Shown in pieces: positions 25,630 to 34,421 of a stretch of 64,000 nt of DNA; positions within the stretch are counted from its first letter, which is position 1; every line of letters begins with the position of its first letter. A program made the translations under genes and the position numbers. The notes under the pieces were generated by a model. That model ran no database searches. It worked only from the letters and a program-made list of their open reading frames with translations, and had not been told where the DNA came from. Source of the stretch: an uncultured Collinsella sp. (GTDB lineage Bacteria; Actinomycetota; Coriobacteriia; Coriobacteriales; Coriobacteriaceae); the NCBI GenBank assembly GCA_900545605.1, contig UQZL01000009.1, forward strand, positions 1 to 64,000, given 5' to 3'.

Positions 25630-26013
25630 ATGAGTGACTTGCTCAACCCTGCAAATCTCATCGTGCTGGCCGTCATCGCCGTCGGCATGTTTTTTGGACT
25701 GCGTCGCATTGCCGCTTCGACACACGGGAAGAGTTGTTGCAGCGATGGCGCGAGCGGCAAGAAGGCCAAAAAGGTTGTTGTGACGGATACCGATCCGTCC
25801 CACTACCCCTATAGCGATGAGTTGCTCATCGGCGGCATGAGCTGCGATGGCTGTGCTCAAAACGTTGAGAATGCCCTCAATGCGCTGGACGGCGTGTGGG
25901 CAACGGTAACGTACGCGGACCACACAGCGCGCGTGCGCTCCAAGCGGCCGATCGATCGCGGTGTCCTTGAGACGGCCGTGAGAGATGCAGGCTACTACGT
26001 CATGAAGCTGTAG
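25630..26013 (+). CDS. membrane-anchored heavy-metal-associated (HMA) domain protein
   Basis: Probable copper-binding protein of 127 residues: one N-terminal membrane helix (LIVLAVIAVGMFFGL), a linker with a Cys-Cys pair (KSCCSDG), and a C-terminal HMA domain with the metal site GMSCDGC (Cys72 and Cys75). It starts at ATG 25630 (GAAAGGGGAA upstream); TTG 25615 is less likely. The CsoR-like operator upstream fits copper induction. No P-type ATPase or csoR gene lies in the window, so its partner is elsewhere. Confidence 0.85.
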   Translation: MSDLLNPANLIVLAVIAVGMFFGLRRIAASTHGKSCCSDGASGKKAKKVVVTDTDPSHYPYSDELLIGGMSCDGCAQNVENALNALDGVWATVTYADHTARVRSKRPIDRGVLETAVRDAGYYVMKL

Positions 26014-26039
26014 GCCTTGCCTTGGATGCGCGTCCTTGT

Positions 26040-26465
26040 CTAGGCTCGTCCGCGTAGCTCAATGTCCTGGATGTCGTCGAAGTCGATGGCGATATCCCTG
26101 AGTTTGAGCAGCTTGAATGCGGGTAACACTTCGTCGAGAATGCCCGTGCGGCTACGATAGCCGTATGTATCGTAATAGGTGACGCGCACCAAGTCGCCGC
26201 GTTTGAGGCCCTCGAGCTTTTTCGAAAGCTCGAGGGCTTTTTCTTCTGTGAGTTCGCATTTGGGCTCAACAGTGATCTCTTGTTTGCGCACGAGCTCGTA
26301 GTATCCCGTGAGGGCGGCAAAGGGCATAAACTGCGCGGCACGGCCGGCGCGGACGGCGCCGTTCGCGGTGAGTTTGGGGTCGGCGGAGCGACGTCTTCCC
26401 TCGGGGTCCGCTAGGCGTTCAAAAGGTGTCGGTGGCCGCATCGGCTGTTGTTGGGGCTTAGGCAC
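26040..26465 (-). CDS. YolD-like family protein
   Basis: A 141-residue protein with RAAQFMPFAALTGYYELVRKQE, the YolD signature, and a basic N-terminus (MPKPQQQPMRPP). YolD proteins accompany UmuC-type polymerases on plasmids and chromosomes of Firmicutes and actinobacteria, possibly as UmuD functional replacements. Its start overlaps the end of the polymerase gene by eight bases, so translation is coupled. Confidence 0.85.
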   Translation of the reverse strand: MPKPQQQPMRPPTPFERLADPEGRRRSADPKLTANGAVRAGRAAQFMPFAALTGYYELVRKQEITVEPKCELTEEKALELSKKLEGLKRGDLVRVTYYDTYGYRSRTGILDEVLPAFKLLKLRDIAIDFDDIQDIELRGRA

Positions 26466-27963
26466 GGTGTCCTCCTACCTGATCGTTGCGTTCGCGTGCG
26501 GTGGCGCCGGAGGTAAAGCTTAATCCCTTGACGAGCGCGTTCTTGCCGTACTTGCCTTTCACAGCCAGGACGGCGCGCGCCAGGTCGCGCTCGCGCTCAT
26601 CCGCCTCGATATCGCTAAATAGATCGATGGTGGCAAATTCCTCGGGCATAAGGTTGCCAAAGCCGAGGTTGATGCGTTTGACCGGTCGTTTGGGATCGAC
26701 GGTCTGCGCCCAGAGCTCATCGAAATAGCCCATGATCTTCTTAAACGAATTGGTACGCTCGGGCAGCTTTCGCGAGGCGTTAGAGTGCGCAAAGAGTGCG
26801 GCATAGCCACCACGCGGTTTGCCGCCATGCTCTCCCACAAAGATGCCATCGATTGCCTGCGCCTCACGCACCAAGCGCCGCCGTTCGTCATCGCGCTGGA
26901 CGGGCTTGGGCGCACGGGGCGCGAGCTCGGGGCCGGCGGCTGCGGTGGGTTCGATACTCGACGTGCTCGAGCGTGGGTGTCCGCATCCGTCCACATATTG
27001 CGCTGTGCCGCTGGCATCGAGCCGGCGTATGTCGGCGCGCTCGCTTGCATAGCCTACAAAGAGCGAGATGCTGTCACACGCCACGTGCTTGTCGATCAAA
27101 TCCAGCACGGCGGCATCGACCATCTCGCGCAAGACGGTATAGGCCTGTTCGTAGGCATAACCCTTCGAGAGCACCTGTCCTGTGGTGGTCGAAGTTGCTT
27201 GCGGGCGATAGGCTTGGATGTCGGCGATGGTTGTCGGCTCGCGCCCGAAGGCATGGTCGATGAGATATTCGGCATTGACGCCGAGCTCGTCGTAAAGCAG
27301 GTTTTCGTCGAGCGCCGCGACGCCCATCAGATCGTAGACGCCGTATTTCTCGAGGCGGGCTGCCACGCCGGGACCGATGCCCCAGATATCGGTGATGGGA
27401 CGATGGGGCCAGATCTCCTTGCGAAAGGTCTCGTCGTCGAGTATGCCGATGCGGCTGGGTACGTGCTTGGCGGTAATGTCGAGCGCTACCTTGGCCTGGA
27501 ATAGGTTGGGGCCGATGCCGACCGTCGCCGTGATGCTGGTGCGCGCGAGGACCTCGTCGCGCAGCGTGCAGGCGAACCCTTCAGCATCGGTGTGATAGAG
27601 GTCCAGATAGGGCGTCACGTCGATAAAGCACTCATCGATGGAGTAGACGTGCACGTCCTGGGGGCTGACGTATTCCAGATAGATACCGTAGATTTTCGCC
27701 GACACCTCCATGTAATGCTGCATGCGTGGTACGGCCGTGATGTAGTCGATGCCATCGGGAATTTCGAACAGACGGCAGCGATTGTGTATCCCGAGGTCCT
27801 TCATGGCCTGCGTGATGGCAAGGCAGATGGTCGTGCGTCCGCGCGATTCGTCGGCAACGACCAGGTTGGTGGTGAGCGGATCGAGCCCACGGTCGACGCA
27901 CTCGACGCTGGCATAAAACGTCTTGAGGTCGATGCAGATATAGGTGTGCTGCTCGTGCGCCAT
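26458..27963 (-). CDS. Y-family DNA polymerase (UmuC/UvrX type)
   Basis: Error-prone translesion polymerase of 501 residues. It opens YICIDLKTFYASVECVDRGLDPL (first catalytic Asp and steric gate region), has VYSIDECFIDVT (catalytic Asp-Glu), and the helix-hairpin-helix segment DIWGIGPGVAARLEKYGV. The C-terminal little-finger part carries a low-complexity insert near residue 340 (SSTSSIEPTAAAGPELAP). GGGAGG precedes ATG 27963. Two LexA-type palindromes lie just upstream, indicating SOS control together with yolD. Confidence 0.93.
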   Translation of the reverse strand: MAHEQHTYICIDLKTFYASVECVDRGLDPLTTNLVVADESRGRTTICLAITQAMKDLGIHNRCRLFEIPDGIDYITAVPRMQHYMEVSAKIYGIYLEYVSPQDVHVYSIDECFIDVTPYLDLYHTDAEGFACTLRDEVLARTSITATVGIGPNLFQAKVALDITAKHVPSRIGILDDETFRKEIWPHRPITDIWGIGPGVAARLEKYGVYDLMGVAALDENLLYDELGVNAEYLIDHAFGREPTTIADIQAYRPQATSTTTGQVLSKGYAYEQAYTVLREMVDAAVLDLIDKHVACDSISLFVGYASERADIRRLDASGTAQYVDGCGHPRSSTSSIEPTAAAGPELAPRAPKPVQRDDERRRLVREAQAIDGIFVGEHGGKPRGGYAALFAHSNASRKLPERTNSFKKIMGYFDELWAQTVDPKRPVKRINLGFGNLMPEEFATIDLFSDIEADERERDLARAVLAVKGKYGKNALVKGLSFTSGATARERNDQVGGHRA

Positions 27964-27977
27964 CCGAGCCTCCCATC

Positions 27978-28007
27978 AAACACATGTTCTTATCGAATAC
28001 CTGTTCG
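27978..28007 (-). promoter_or_regulatory. LexA (SOS) boxes upstream of umuC/yolD
   Basis: CGAATACCTGTTCG at 27994-28007 differs by one base from the Gram-positive/actinobacterial SOS box (CGAAC-N4-GTTCG). A second, weaker palindrome (AAACACATGTTCT, 27978-27990) lies between it and the start codon. Confidence 0.75.
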
Positions 28008-28043
28008 ATAATACCCGCTCATCCGGACATCGTCAAAACCTGT

Positions 28044-28072
28044 CAAAAAGGGACTGGTTTGTTTTGGTAGGT
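28044..28072 (-). repeat. inverted copy of a 29-base intergenic repeat
   Basis: Its reverse complement (ACCTACCAAAACAAACCAGT...) matches 28771-28799 at 25 of 29 positions. The two copies face each other across the 28149-28724 gene. Confidence 0.7.
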
Positions 28073-28148
28073 ATGGTCGTGCGGTTGGATCGGGTTTTAA
28101 CGCAGCTCTAAAGAGTGCGAAACAGCTCGGAAAACCTCGCTTCGTAGC

Positions 28149-28724
28149 ATGAGCCTAACGATTGATACCGCCTATACGCACGGAAGGGTTGTGGAAAAGA
28201 TGGTCAATTATGGGTTTGGTATGCCGACGCGCCTTGTTGCGGATGGAGACGTGGCTCGCTGGTGCGGACGATTGGTCGCTCACTACGGTGGCACCAAGGC
28301 GCTGGTCGTGTTGGGCGGTGACAAACATACGCACGATGAGCTCGTCTCGGCGGCACTTGGCTCGCTTGATCGAGCTCTGCTCGAGCGCGTGCTTTTTCGC
28401 TGCGGCTCGGTTGAGGGCGACGGGGGAGACGAGCTGATCGACGAAGCCGTGGCCCTGGCGACCGACGAGGGCGTGGACTTTGTCCTGGCGATTGGCGATG
28501 CCGATACGGCGGGCTTTGCGCGCGAACTCGCTCGTCGCATGGCCATGCTCGATGCCGGCGAAGACGGTTTTGTCCCTTATGGATGTATTGTCTCGGAGGG
28601 CAAGGTGCCTGCCGTCGCGGGAGCCGGCGAGGTTCCCGTTTTTGCCATTATCGCGCCCGAACTGCTGGAGGGCATCGGGTCTCCTCTGCGTGAGTTACTC
28701 GGTAGCGTCTGCGCCGCGGCCTAA
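28149..28724 (+). CDS. stand-alone N-terminal domain of an iron-type alcohol dehydrogenase
   Basis: The 191-residue product resembles only the NAD-binding half of Fe-ADH/YqdH butanol dehydrogenases: NYGFGMPTRLVADGDVARW, YGGTKALVVLGGDKHTHDE and a final PVFAIIAPELLEGIGSPLR. The metal-binding helical half is absent, and the usual GGGSxxD loop is replaced by AIGDADTAG. Start 28149 lacks a clear ribosome binding site; ATG 28200 is an alternative. It may be a remnant or a shortened paralogue. Inverted repeats flank it. Confidence 0.55.
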   Translation: MSLTIDTAYTHGRVVEKMVNYGFGMPTRLVADGDVARWCGRLVAHYGGTKALVVLGGDKHTHDELVSAALGSLDRALLERVLFRCGSVEGDGGDELIDEAVALATDEGVDFVLAIGDADTAGFARELARRMAMLDAGEDGFVPYGCIVSEGKVPAVAGAGEVPVFAIIAPELLEGIGSPLRELLGSVCAAA

Positions 28725-28770
28725 TATTTGGCATAAAAAGACGGGTTATTTTTGATTGGTAAAGCGTTTG

Positions 28771-28799
28771 ACCTGCCAAAATAAACCTGTCCCTATTTG
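28771..28799 (+). repeat. second copy of the 29-base intergenic repeat
   Basis: ACCTGCCAAAATAAACCTGT... at 28771-28799, inverted with respect to 28044-28072. It can also pair locally with GGGTTATTTTTGATTGGTA (28743-28761), giving a hairpin that may end the preceding transcript. Confidence 0.7.
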
Positions 28800-28923
28800 G
28801 TCGGTTGCCGTTTGGGGGCCGATTGGCAACGCTCGCTGATTGTAGTCTTGACCTGCGCTAGAATAGTGGCATCTGAATGTCCGGGCGCATGGAGGTGTGC
28901 GCCCGTATGCTGAGGAGGACTCT

Positions 28924-30618
28924 ATGGCAACTGTTGCCGCACCTATCGATGCTACGTCGACTGCCGCTTGGAAGGCACTCGAGGCCCATCAGGAGAAGCT
29001 CGAGGCCGAGGGTATCGACCTCAAGGCCTGGTTCGCCGCCGATGCCGAGCGCGTGAACAAGCTGAGCTTTGACGCTGGTGACCTGCACTTCGATCTGTCG
29101 AAGAACCTGGTGACCGATGAGACCGTCAAGCTGCTGTGCGATCTTGCCCGCGAGGTGAAGCTCGAGGAGCGCCGCGATGCCATGTTCTCCGGCGAGCACA
29201 TCAACACCACCGAGGACCGTGCCGTCCTGCACACCGCGCTGCGCCGTCCGGCAAGCGAGAAGGGCCAGCTCATCGTCGACGGTCAGGACGTCGTCGCCGA
29301 CGTGCACGAGGTCCTCGACCGCATGTATGCCTTCGCCGAGCGCGTGCGCTCCGGTGAGTGGAAGGGCGTTACCGGCAAGAAGATCGAGCACCTGGTGTCC
29401 ATCGGCATCGGCGGCTCCGATCTGGGCCCGGTCATGGCCTACGAGGCTCTGCGTCCCTATGCCGACGCCGGTATCGACTGCCGCTACATCTCCAACATCG
29501 ACCCCAACGACCAGGCCGAGAAGCTTAAGGGTCTGGATCCCGAGACCACGCTCGTGATCATCGTCTCCAAGACCTTCACCACGCTCGAGACCCTCACCAA
29601 CGCTCGCGAGGTCAAGACCTGGATGCTCGAGCAGCTCAAGGCTCAGGGCGCCATCGACGGCTCCGATGAGCAGAACGCCGAGGCCGTGGCAAAGCACTTC
29701 GTCGCCGTCTCCACCGCGATCGAGAAGGTCGAGGCCTTCGGCATCGACCCTGCCAACGCCTTCGGTTTCTGGAACTGGGTCGGCGGCCGCTATTCTGTTG
29801 ACTCCGCCGTGGGCCTGTCGCTGATCGTCGTGCTCGGCCCCGAGCGCTTCCAGCAGTTCCTCGAGGGCTTCCACGCCATCGACGAGTACTTCTGCAATAC
29901 CCCGCTCGAGAACAACGCCGTCGCGCTAATGGGCCTGTTCAACGTCTGGTACGTCAACTTCTTCGGTTCCAAGAGCCATGCCGTGCTGCCGTACTGCCAG
30001 TACCTGCACCGTTTCCCGGCCTACCTGCAGCAGCTCACCATGGAGTCCAACGGCAAGCATGTCCGTTGGGACGGCAGCGCCGTGACCTCCGACACCGGTG
30101 AGATCTTCTGGGGCGAGCCCGGCACCAACGGCCAGCATGCCTTCTACCAGCTGCTGCACCAGGGCACCGTGGTGGTCCCGGCCGATTTCATCGCCTTTGC
30201 CAATACCGCCAACCCCGCAACCGACAGCGGTCAGGATGTCCACGAGCTGTTCCTGGGCAACTTCCTGGCCCAGACCAAGGCGCTCGCCTTTGGCAAGACG
30301 GCCGACGAAGTTCGTGCCGAGGGCACGCCCGAGCAGATCGTCCCGGCCCGTTGCTTTGAGGGTAACCGCCCGACGACCTCGATCTTTGGCGACACGCTGA
30401 CCCCGTTCGCACTCGGTGAGCTCATCGCCCTGTACGAGCACATCACGTTTGTCGAGGGTACGGTCTGGGGCATCGACTCCTATGACCAGTGGGGTGTTGA
30501 GCTGGGCAAGCAGCTTGCCAAGCAGATCACCCCTGCCTTCCACGACGATGCCGCCAAGGCCGAGCAGGACGCTTCGACCCAGGCGCTCATCGAGTTCTAT
30601 CGCGCGCATCGCAAGTAG
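28924..30618 (+). CDS. pgi: glucose-6-phosphate isomerase
   Basis: Interconverts glucose 6-phosphate and fructose 6-phosphate. The 564-residue protein has VSIGIGGSDLGPVMAYEAL, VSKTFTTLETLTNAREVKTW, GFWNWVGGRYSVDSAVGLSL, the catalytic Glu/His regions around MESNGKHVRWDG and GTNGQHAFYQLLHQG, and the C-terminal lysine in the YDQWGVELGKQLA signature. GAGGAGGA precedes ATG 28924. It is a single gene with a hairpin after it. Confidence 0.97.
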   Translation: MATVAAPIDATSTAAWKALEAHQEKLEAEGIDLKAWFAADAERVNKLSFDAGDLHFDLSKNLVTDETVKLLCDLAREVKLEERRDAMFSGEHINTTEDRAVLHTALRRPASEKGQLIVDGQDVVADVHEVLDRMYAFAERVRSGEWKGVTGKKIEHLVSIGIGGSDLGPVMAYEALRPYADAGIDCRYISNIDPNDQAEKLKGLDPETTLVIIVSKTFTTLETLTNAREVKTWMLEQLKAQGAIDGSDEQNAEAVAKHFVAVSTAIEKVEAFGIDPANAFGFWNWVGGRYSVDSAVGLSLIVVLGPERFQQFLEGFHAIDEYFCNTPLENNAVALMGLFNVWYVNFFGSKSHAVLPYCQYLHRFPAYLQQLTMESNGKHVRWDGSAVTSDTGEIFWGEPGTNGQHAFYQLLHQGTVVVPADFIAFANTANPATDSGQDVHELFLGNFLAQTKALAFGKTADEVRAEGTPEQIVPARCFEGNRPTTSIFGDTLTPFALGELIALYEHITFVEGTVWGIDSYDQWGVELGKQLAKQITPAFHDDAAKAEQDASTQALIEFYRAHRK

Positions 30619-30650
30619 TCTTTACGGCTGAGTTGGCTTATGGCTGAAAG

Positions 30651-30674
30651 GGGCCCGTATCCGTTGGGATACGG
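30651..30674 (+). terminator. hairpin after pgi
   Basis: GCCCGTATCC and GGATACGGGC form a perfect 10-bp stem with a GTTG loop. The following bases (TCCTTGC) are only weakly T-rich. Confidence 0.65.
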
Positions 30675-30854
30675 GCTCCTTGCTATTTGGATAGGATGGA
30701 ATGTATCGGGAGGCGCCTCGACGGGCATCGCAATCGTCGAAGGCGCGCCGTTCATGTTTGGGACAATATGACATTTTTCCCGTTGCAAACAGCGCCGCCG
30801 TGGGTGTTCTGTATGATGGCTCAGACAAGGTTGTTCAATGACAGGGAGGCATAT

Positions 30855-31697
30855 ATGGCAATCAAAGCCATCGCAATGGATATCGACGGTACGCTCACCA
30901 ACGACCAAAAGGTCATCAGCCCGCGTACGCGCGAGAAGCTGCTCGCGACGCAGGAGTCGGGCATTAAGCTCATCTTGGCTTCGGGCCGTCCCGCATGGGG
31001 GCTCCACGCCTTGGCGCAGGAGCTCGACCTCCAAAACCATGACGGTCTGCTAGTTGCCTTTAACGGCGCACACGTCGTCGATGCCCAGACCGACGAGGTG
31101 CTGTTCGATCAGGCTATGCCTGCCGACGAATTGCATCGCCTGATTGATCACCTGCGTAATTTTGACGTGATCCCTATGATTTCGCTCGGTCGCGATTTGC
31201 ACGTCGAGGACTCGTACCGCTGCATGATCACGCTGCCTGACGGCTCGCAGAAAAACATCGTCAAATACGAGCGCGATGCGTGCGATCTTAAGATCCGCGA
31301 GGTCGAGAGCCTGCATGAGGTCGCTGATGCTTATCCCGTGGACAAGCTGCTGACGGCGGGCGATCCGGCCTACCTGCAGGCGCATTACGAGGAGATGTAT
31401 GCGCCCTTTAAGCAGACGCTTTCGGGCATGTTTACGGCCGACTGGTACTTTGAGTACACGGCGCCCGGTATCGACAAAGCCCGTGCGCTCGAGGGTGCCC
31501 TGCCCAAACTCGGCATCGATGCCAGCGAGGTCGTATCGTTTGGCGACGGCCAGAACGACAAGTCCATGATTGAGTGGGCCGGCACCGGTGTTGCCATGGG
31601 TAACGCCGTCGATGAGGTTAAGGCTGTGGCCCAGATGGTGACCGCCGATAACAACGAAGATGGTATTGCAATGGCGCTGGATAAGCTGCTGGGTTAG
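30855..31697 (+). CDS. Cof-type HAD-superfamily hydrolase
   Basis: Phosphatase of 280 residues, type IIB cap. Motif I is AIAMDIDGTLTND, motif II ILASGRPAWGLH, motif III the lysine in APGIDKARALEG, and motif IV VSFGDGQNDKSMIEWAG. It differs from the HAD protein at 8689. GGGAGG lies seven bases before ATG 30855. A terminator separates it from a third HAD gene, and a FrlD-like kinase follows; together with pgi this suggests sugar-phosphate metabolism. Confidence 0.9.
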   Translation: MAIKAIAMDIDGTLTNDQKVISPRTREKLLATQESGIKLILASGRPAWGLHALAQELDLQNHDGLLVAFNGAHVVDAQTDEVLFDQAMPADELHRLIDHLRNFDVIPMISLGRDLHVEDSYRCMITLPDGSQKNIVKYERDACDLKIREVESLHEVADAYPVDKLLTAGDPAYLQAHYEEMYAPFKQTLSGMFTADWYFEYTAPGIDKARALEGALPKLGIDASEVVSFGDGQNDKSMIEWAGTGVAMGNAVDEVKAVAQMVTADNNEDGIAMALDKLLG

Positions 31698-31719
31698 AAT
31701 CGCCGATAATGCATGGTTT

Positions 31720-31746
31720 GGGCGCCTGCTTGCAGGCGCCCTTTTG
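31720..31746 (+). terminator. terminator after the HAD gene
   Basis: GGGCGCCTGC and GCAGGCGCCC form a perfect 10-bp stem with a two-base loop, followed by TTTTGTT. Confidence 0.85.
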
Positions 31747-31760
31747 TTAGGGAGGGTGCC

Positions 31761-32420
31761 GTGTCCGCATTTCCGTTCGACGCCGTTATCTTTGACATGG
31801 ACGGCGTCATTGTCGATACCGAGTATTACTACCTGGGCGAGACTGCCGCGTTTGCCAAGGAGCTTGGGCTTAATCTGACTCAAGAGGAGTTGAATGGGCA
31901 GGTCGGTACCTCGCATCAGTTCTTCCTGCATATGCTGGTCGATTGGTTTGAGCGCGCCGGTAAGGGGCACTTCACTGGCGAGGAAGCGTTGGCCCGTTGG
32001 GACGAGTGGGCGCATGAGCGTCCGCGCGACTATCAGGCTTTGATTAACCCAGGCGCCGTGGATACGATTCGAGAGCTGCCGCGCCGTGGCGTTCGCGTGG
32101 CGCTTGCCAGCTCGTCTCCCATGGTTAGCATCGAGGAAGTGCTCAACGCATGCGGGCTGTCGGATGCCTTTGAGTATGTGGTGAGCGGCGAGCAGTTTAA
32201 GGAGAGTAAACCCGAGCCCGACATCTACCTGCATGCGCTAGACCTGCTGGGGCTGCCCGCGAATCGCTGCTGCTGCGTTGAGGATTCCGTTCCGGGCATT
32301 ACCGCGGGTAAGCGAGCCGGCCTGACGGTTATTGCCAAGCGCGAGGAGCGCTTTGGCTTTAGCCAGGATGCCGCGGACAAGATTATCGACCAGCTGCCGG
32401 AGCTGCTGGAACTCGCGTAG
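31761..32420 (+). CDS. HAD phosphatase, beta-phosphoglucomutase-like
   Basis: A 219-residue type I-cap HAD enzyme: VIFDMDGVIVDTEYYYLGE (motif I), LASSSPMVSIEEVL (motif II), ESKPEPDIYLHAL (motif III lysine), and CCCVEDSVPGITAGKRAG (motif IV). The family includes beta-phosphoglucomutase and small sugar-phosphate phosphatases; the sequence does not decide between them. Start is GTG 31761 after GGGAGGG. It precedes the FrlD-like kinase by 62 bases. Confidence 0.9.
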   Translation: MSAFPFDAVIFDMDGVIVDTEYYYLGETAAFAKELGLNLTQEELNGQVGTSHQFFLHMLVDWFERAGKGHFTGEEALARWDEWAHERPRDYQALINPGAVDTIRELPRRGVRVALASSSPMVSIEEVLNACGLSDAFEYVVSGEQFKESKPEPDIYLHALDLLGLPANRCCCVEDSVPGITAGKRAGLTVIAKREERFGFSQDAADKIIDQLPELLELA

Positions 32421-32482
32421 ATTCTGGGCGGTACTGCTGTCACAACAGTGGTTCCGTTGGCATAAGAGAGAGGGGCGGCGTC

Positions 32483-33346
32483 ATGGCATTTAACGTGAGC
32501 GCACTGGGGTTTGGCGACAACGTCGTCGACTGCTACGAGCATATCCACACAATGTATCCGGGTGGCAATGCGGTGAACTTTGCCGTGTATGCCAAGAAGT
32601 GCGGCGCCGCGCGCTCCGCGTATATGGGCATCTTTGGTAATGACGCTGCTGCTGAGCATGTGATTGCGAGTCTTGAGGATGAGGACGTTGAGCTTGCCAA
32701 GTGCAAGCAGCTCATCGGCGAGAACGGTGCGGCACGCGTGACCGTCGTTAACGGCGACCGTGTTTTCCTTGGCTCCAATGAGGGCGGCATCCGTGGTGAT
32801 GCGCGCTATGTGCTCGATCGCTTTGACCTTGCGTACGTGAAGCAGTTCGACGTAGTCCACTCGGGCAACTATTGCTTTACCGAGCGTGAACTTCCCAAGT
32901 TGAAGGCCGCGGGCATCACGGTTTCGTTTGACTTCTCGGACGATTCGACCGACGAGTACTACGAGCAGATTGCTCCCTACGTTGACTTCGCGTTCTTTAG
33001 CGCGGCAGACGCCGCGAGTGAGGATGAGATTCGCGAGCGCCTGGCATGGGTGAAGAGCCTGGGTCCGCGTTTTGTATCGGCCACGGCTGGCGCCGAGGGC
33101 TGCATCGCCTATGATGGCGAGCGTTACTATCGCCAGATAGCGAAGCCTGTGGCGGACATGAAGGACACCATGGGGGCGGGCGATTCATTCCTGACTTCGT
33201 TCCTGATGTGTTATCTCGATTCCGCCAAGCGCGGCGAGGACGGACCTGTGGCCATTGAGCGTGCGCTCGATTTTGCAGCGGGTTTTGCCTCGTCCGTGTG
33301 CGGTATGGAGGGCTCTTGGGGCCATGGAGCGCCGATTTTCGAATAG
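32483..33346 (+). CDS. PfkB-family sugar kinase, fructoselysine 6-kinase-like
   Basis: The 287-residue protein begins with FGDNVVDCYEHIHTMYPGGNAVNFAVYAK, very close to fructoselysine 6-kinase (FrlD), and has the PfkB catalytic signature DTMGAGDSFLTSFL with the base Asp. A kinase acting on fructoselysine or another Amadori product is likely; this usually goes with an FrlB deglycase, absent here. GAGAGAGGGG precedes the ATG. The end is followed by the MITE-like element. Confidence 0.85.
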   Translation: MAFNVSALGFGDNVVDCYEHIHTMYPGGNAVNFAVYAKKCGAARSAYMGIFGNDAAAEHVIASLEDEDVELAKCKQLIGENGAARVTVVNGDRVFLGSNEGGIRGDARYVLDRFDLAYVKQFDVVHSGNYCFTERELPKLKAAGITVSFDFSDDSTDEYYEQIAPYVDFAFFSAADAASEDEIRERLAWVKSLGPRFVSATAGAEGCIAYDGERYYRQIAKPVADMKDTMGAGDSFLTSFLMCYLDSAKRGEDGPVAIERALDFAAGFASSVCGMEGSWGHGAPIFE

Positions 33347-33390
33347 GTGAGCAGTCCCGGGGAGCTGTATTGGTGCCTTCCCGTGACTCG

Positions 33391-33619
33391 GTGGTCAAAA
33401 AAGCCAAATATGAGTACTGTGACTAATTTAGTCGCAGCAAAATCGACCCCTTCAGACGTGATTTGAGCGTTTGGAGGGGTTTAAACTTGCGAAAATGCAG
33501 GAGGAATGACTGTAAAAGTGTTAGTTAATGGACAATCGTAGATTATTCTGGTGGTCGCAAAGCTCAAAGTAATGTATCCATTTCGCTAGCAGTACTCATA
33601 TTTGACGTTTTTTGACCAC
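33391..33619. mobile_element. MITE-like element with about 29-bp terminal inverted repeats
   Basis: The ends, 33391-33419 (GTGGTCAAAAAAGCCAAATA...) and 33590-33619, are inverted copies that agree at nearly every position with one extra base. The 229-bp interior is AT-rich, has a GACTAATTTAGTC palindrome and a hairpin (CCCCTTCAGACG with CGTTTGGAGGGG), and no gene. Size and ends fit a non-autonomous transposon; the transposase family is unknown and no clear target-site duplication was found. Confidence 0.65.
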
Positions 33620-33624
33620 GGGGG

Positions 33625-34407
33625 TCAGCGAAGGCTAAAAACAGAGCGTGCATTTGCTAAAACTGCCGACTCGATGCGCTTTGCGTCGCAGTTTTTGAGC
33701 GTGGCGATGCGTATCGAGGTCCTTGTGAGCGATTTGATGAGCGACTGCGCGCTTGTTTCTGTGTTTGCCTCCGCTGGTGCATCGGTCTCGAGCAGTAAAC
33801 GATCGAGTGGAATCTGTCGTGCGTATTCGCGTCCTCGTTTAGACGCGAGCATGCGTTCGTTGACGGAAAAATAACAGGCTGCATTACGCGCGCGGACGAG
33901 TTCGTCCGAAGTACCGCTAAACCAGTGGAAGATGATAGCGGGGGAGTCGGGGTTTGGGATGAGTAATCCGTGCGATTCGAGTACGTCCAGTACGGTTCCT
34001 GCCGAACGAACGGCGTGAATTGATATCACACGCCCGGTAAGAGGATGCTGCACGAGTGTATCGCAGAGCCGGTCAAATGCCTGTATTTGTAGCGGCTCAC
34101 TTCCGGCAAAACGAGCGGAAAAGTCGAGCCCGATCTCACCGATGTAGCGCTCTTGGGCAGCAACTTCGCAAAACAGATTGACTTCGGCAGGACCACAGCG
34201 GCCGTCGGCGAGCCACCAGGGGTGGAGCCCAACGCCAGCGATGATGCCTGGTTGGCGACGGGCGCGCTCGTTTGCGGTCGAAAAGTCGCGCGGATCAATG
34301 CCGCAGTCAAAGAGCCCCAGACCCAATGCCGCCGACTCACTGGCTGCAGCATCGTGGCTGAGCATCAAATCTAGGTGACAATGCGCGTCAAAGAATCGCA
34401 GTTCCAT
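33625..34407 (-). CDS. TatD-family metal-dependent hydrolase
   Basis: Probable DNase/amidohydrolase of 260 residues. It starts with FFDAHCHLDLMLS (HxH metal site), has GVGLHPWWL, YIGEIGLDFS (metal Glu), IHAVRS, IIFHWFSGTSDEL and LLLETDAPA (last metal Asp). The order and spacing fit TatD. It lies next to tcdA, 14 bases downstream of that gene's end, in the same direction. The far end is beside the MITE-like repeat. Confidence 0.9.
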   Translation of the reverse strand: MELRFFDAHCHLDLMLSHDAAASESAALGLGLFDCGIDPRDFSTANERARRQPGIIAGVGLHPWWLADGRCGPAEVNLFCEVAAQERYIGEIGLDFSARFAGSEPLQIQAFDRLCDTLVQHPLTGRVISIHAVRSAGTVLDVLESHGLLIPNPDSPAIIFHWFSGTSDELVRARNAACYFSVNERMLASKRGREYARQIPLDRLLLETDAPAEANTETSAQSLIKSLTRTSIRIATLKNCDAKRIESAVLANARSVFSLR

Positions 34408-34421
34408 CGTAGGGCATCCTG

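Noticed and set aside
33391..33619. CRISPR array
   Set aside because: Only two inverted ends, no regularly spaced direct repeats; no array was seen anywhere in the window.
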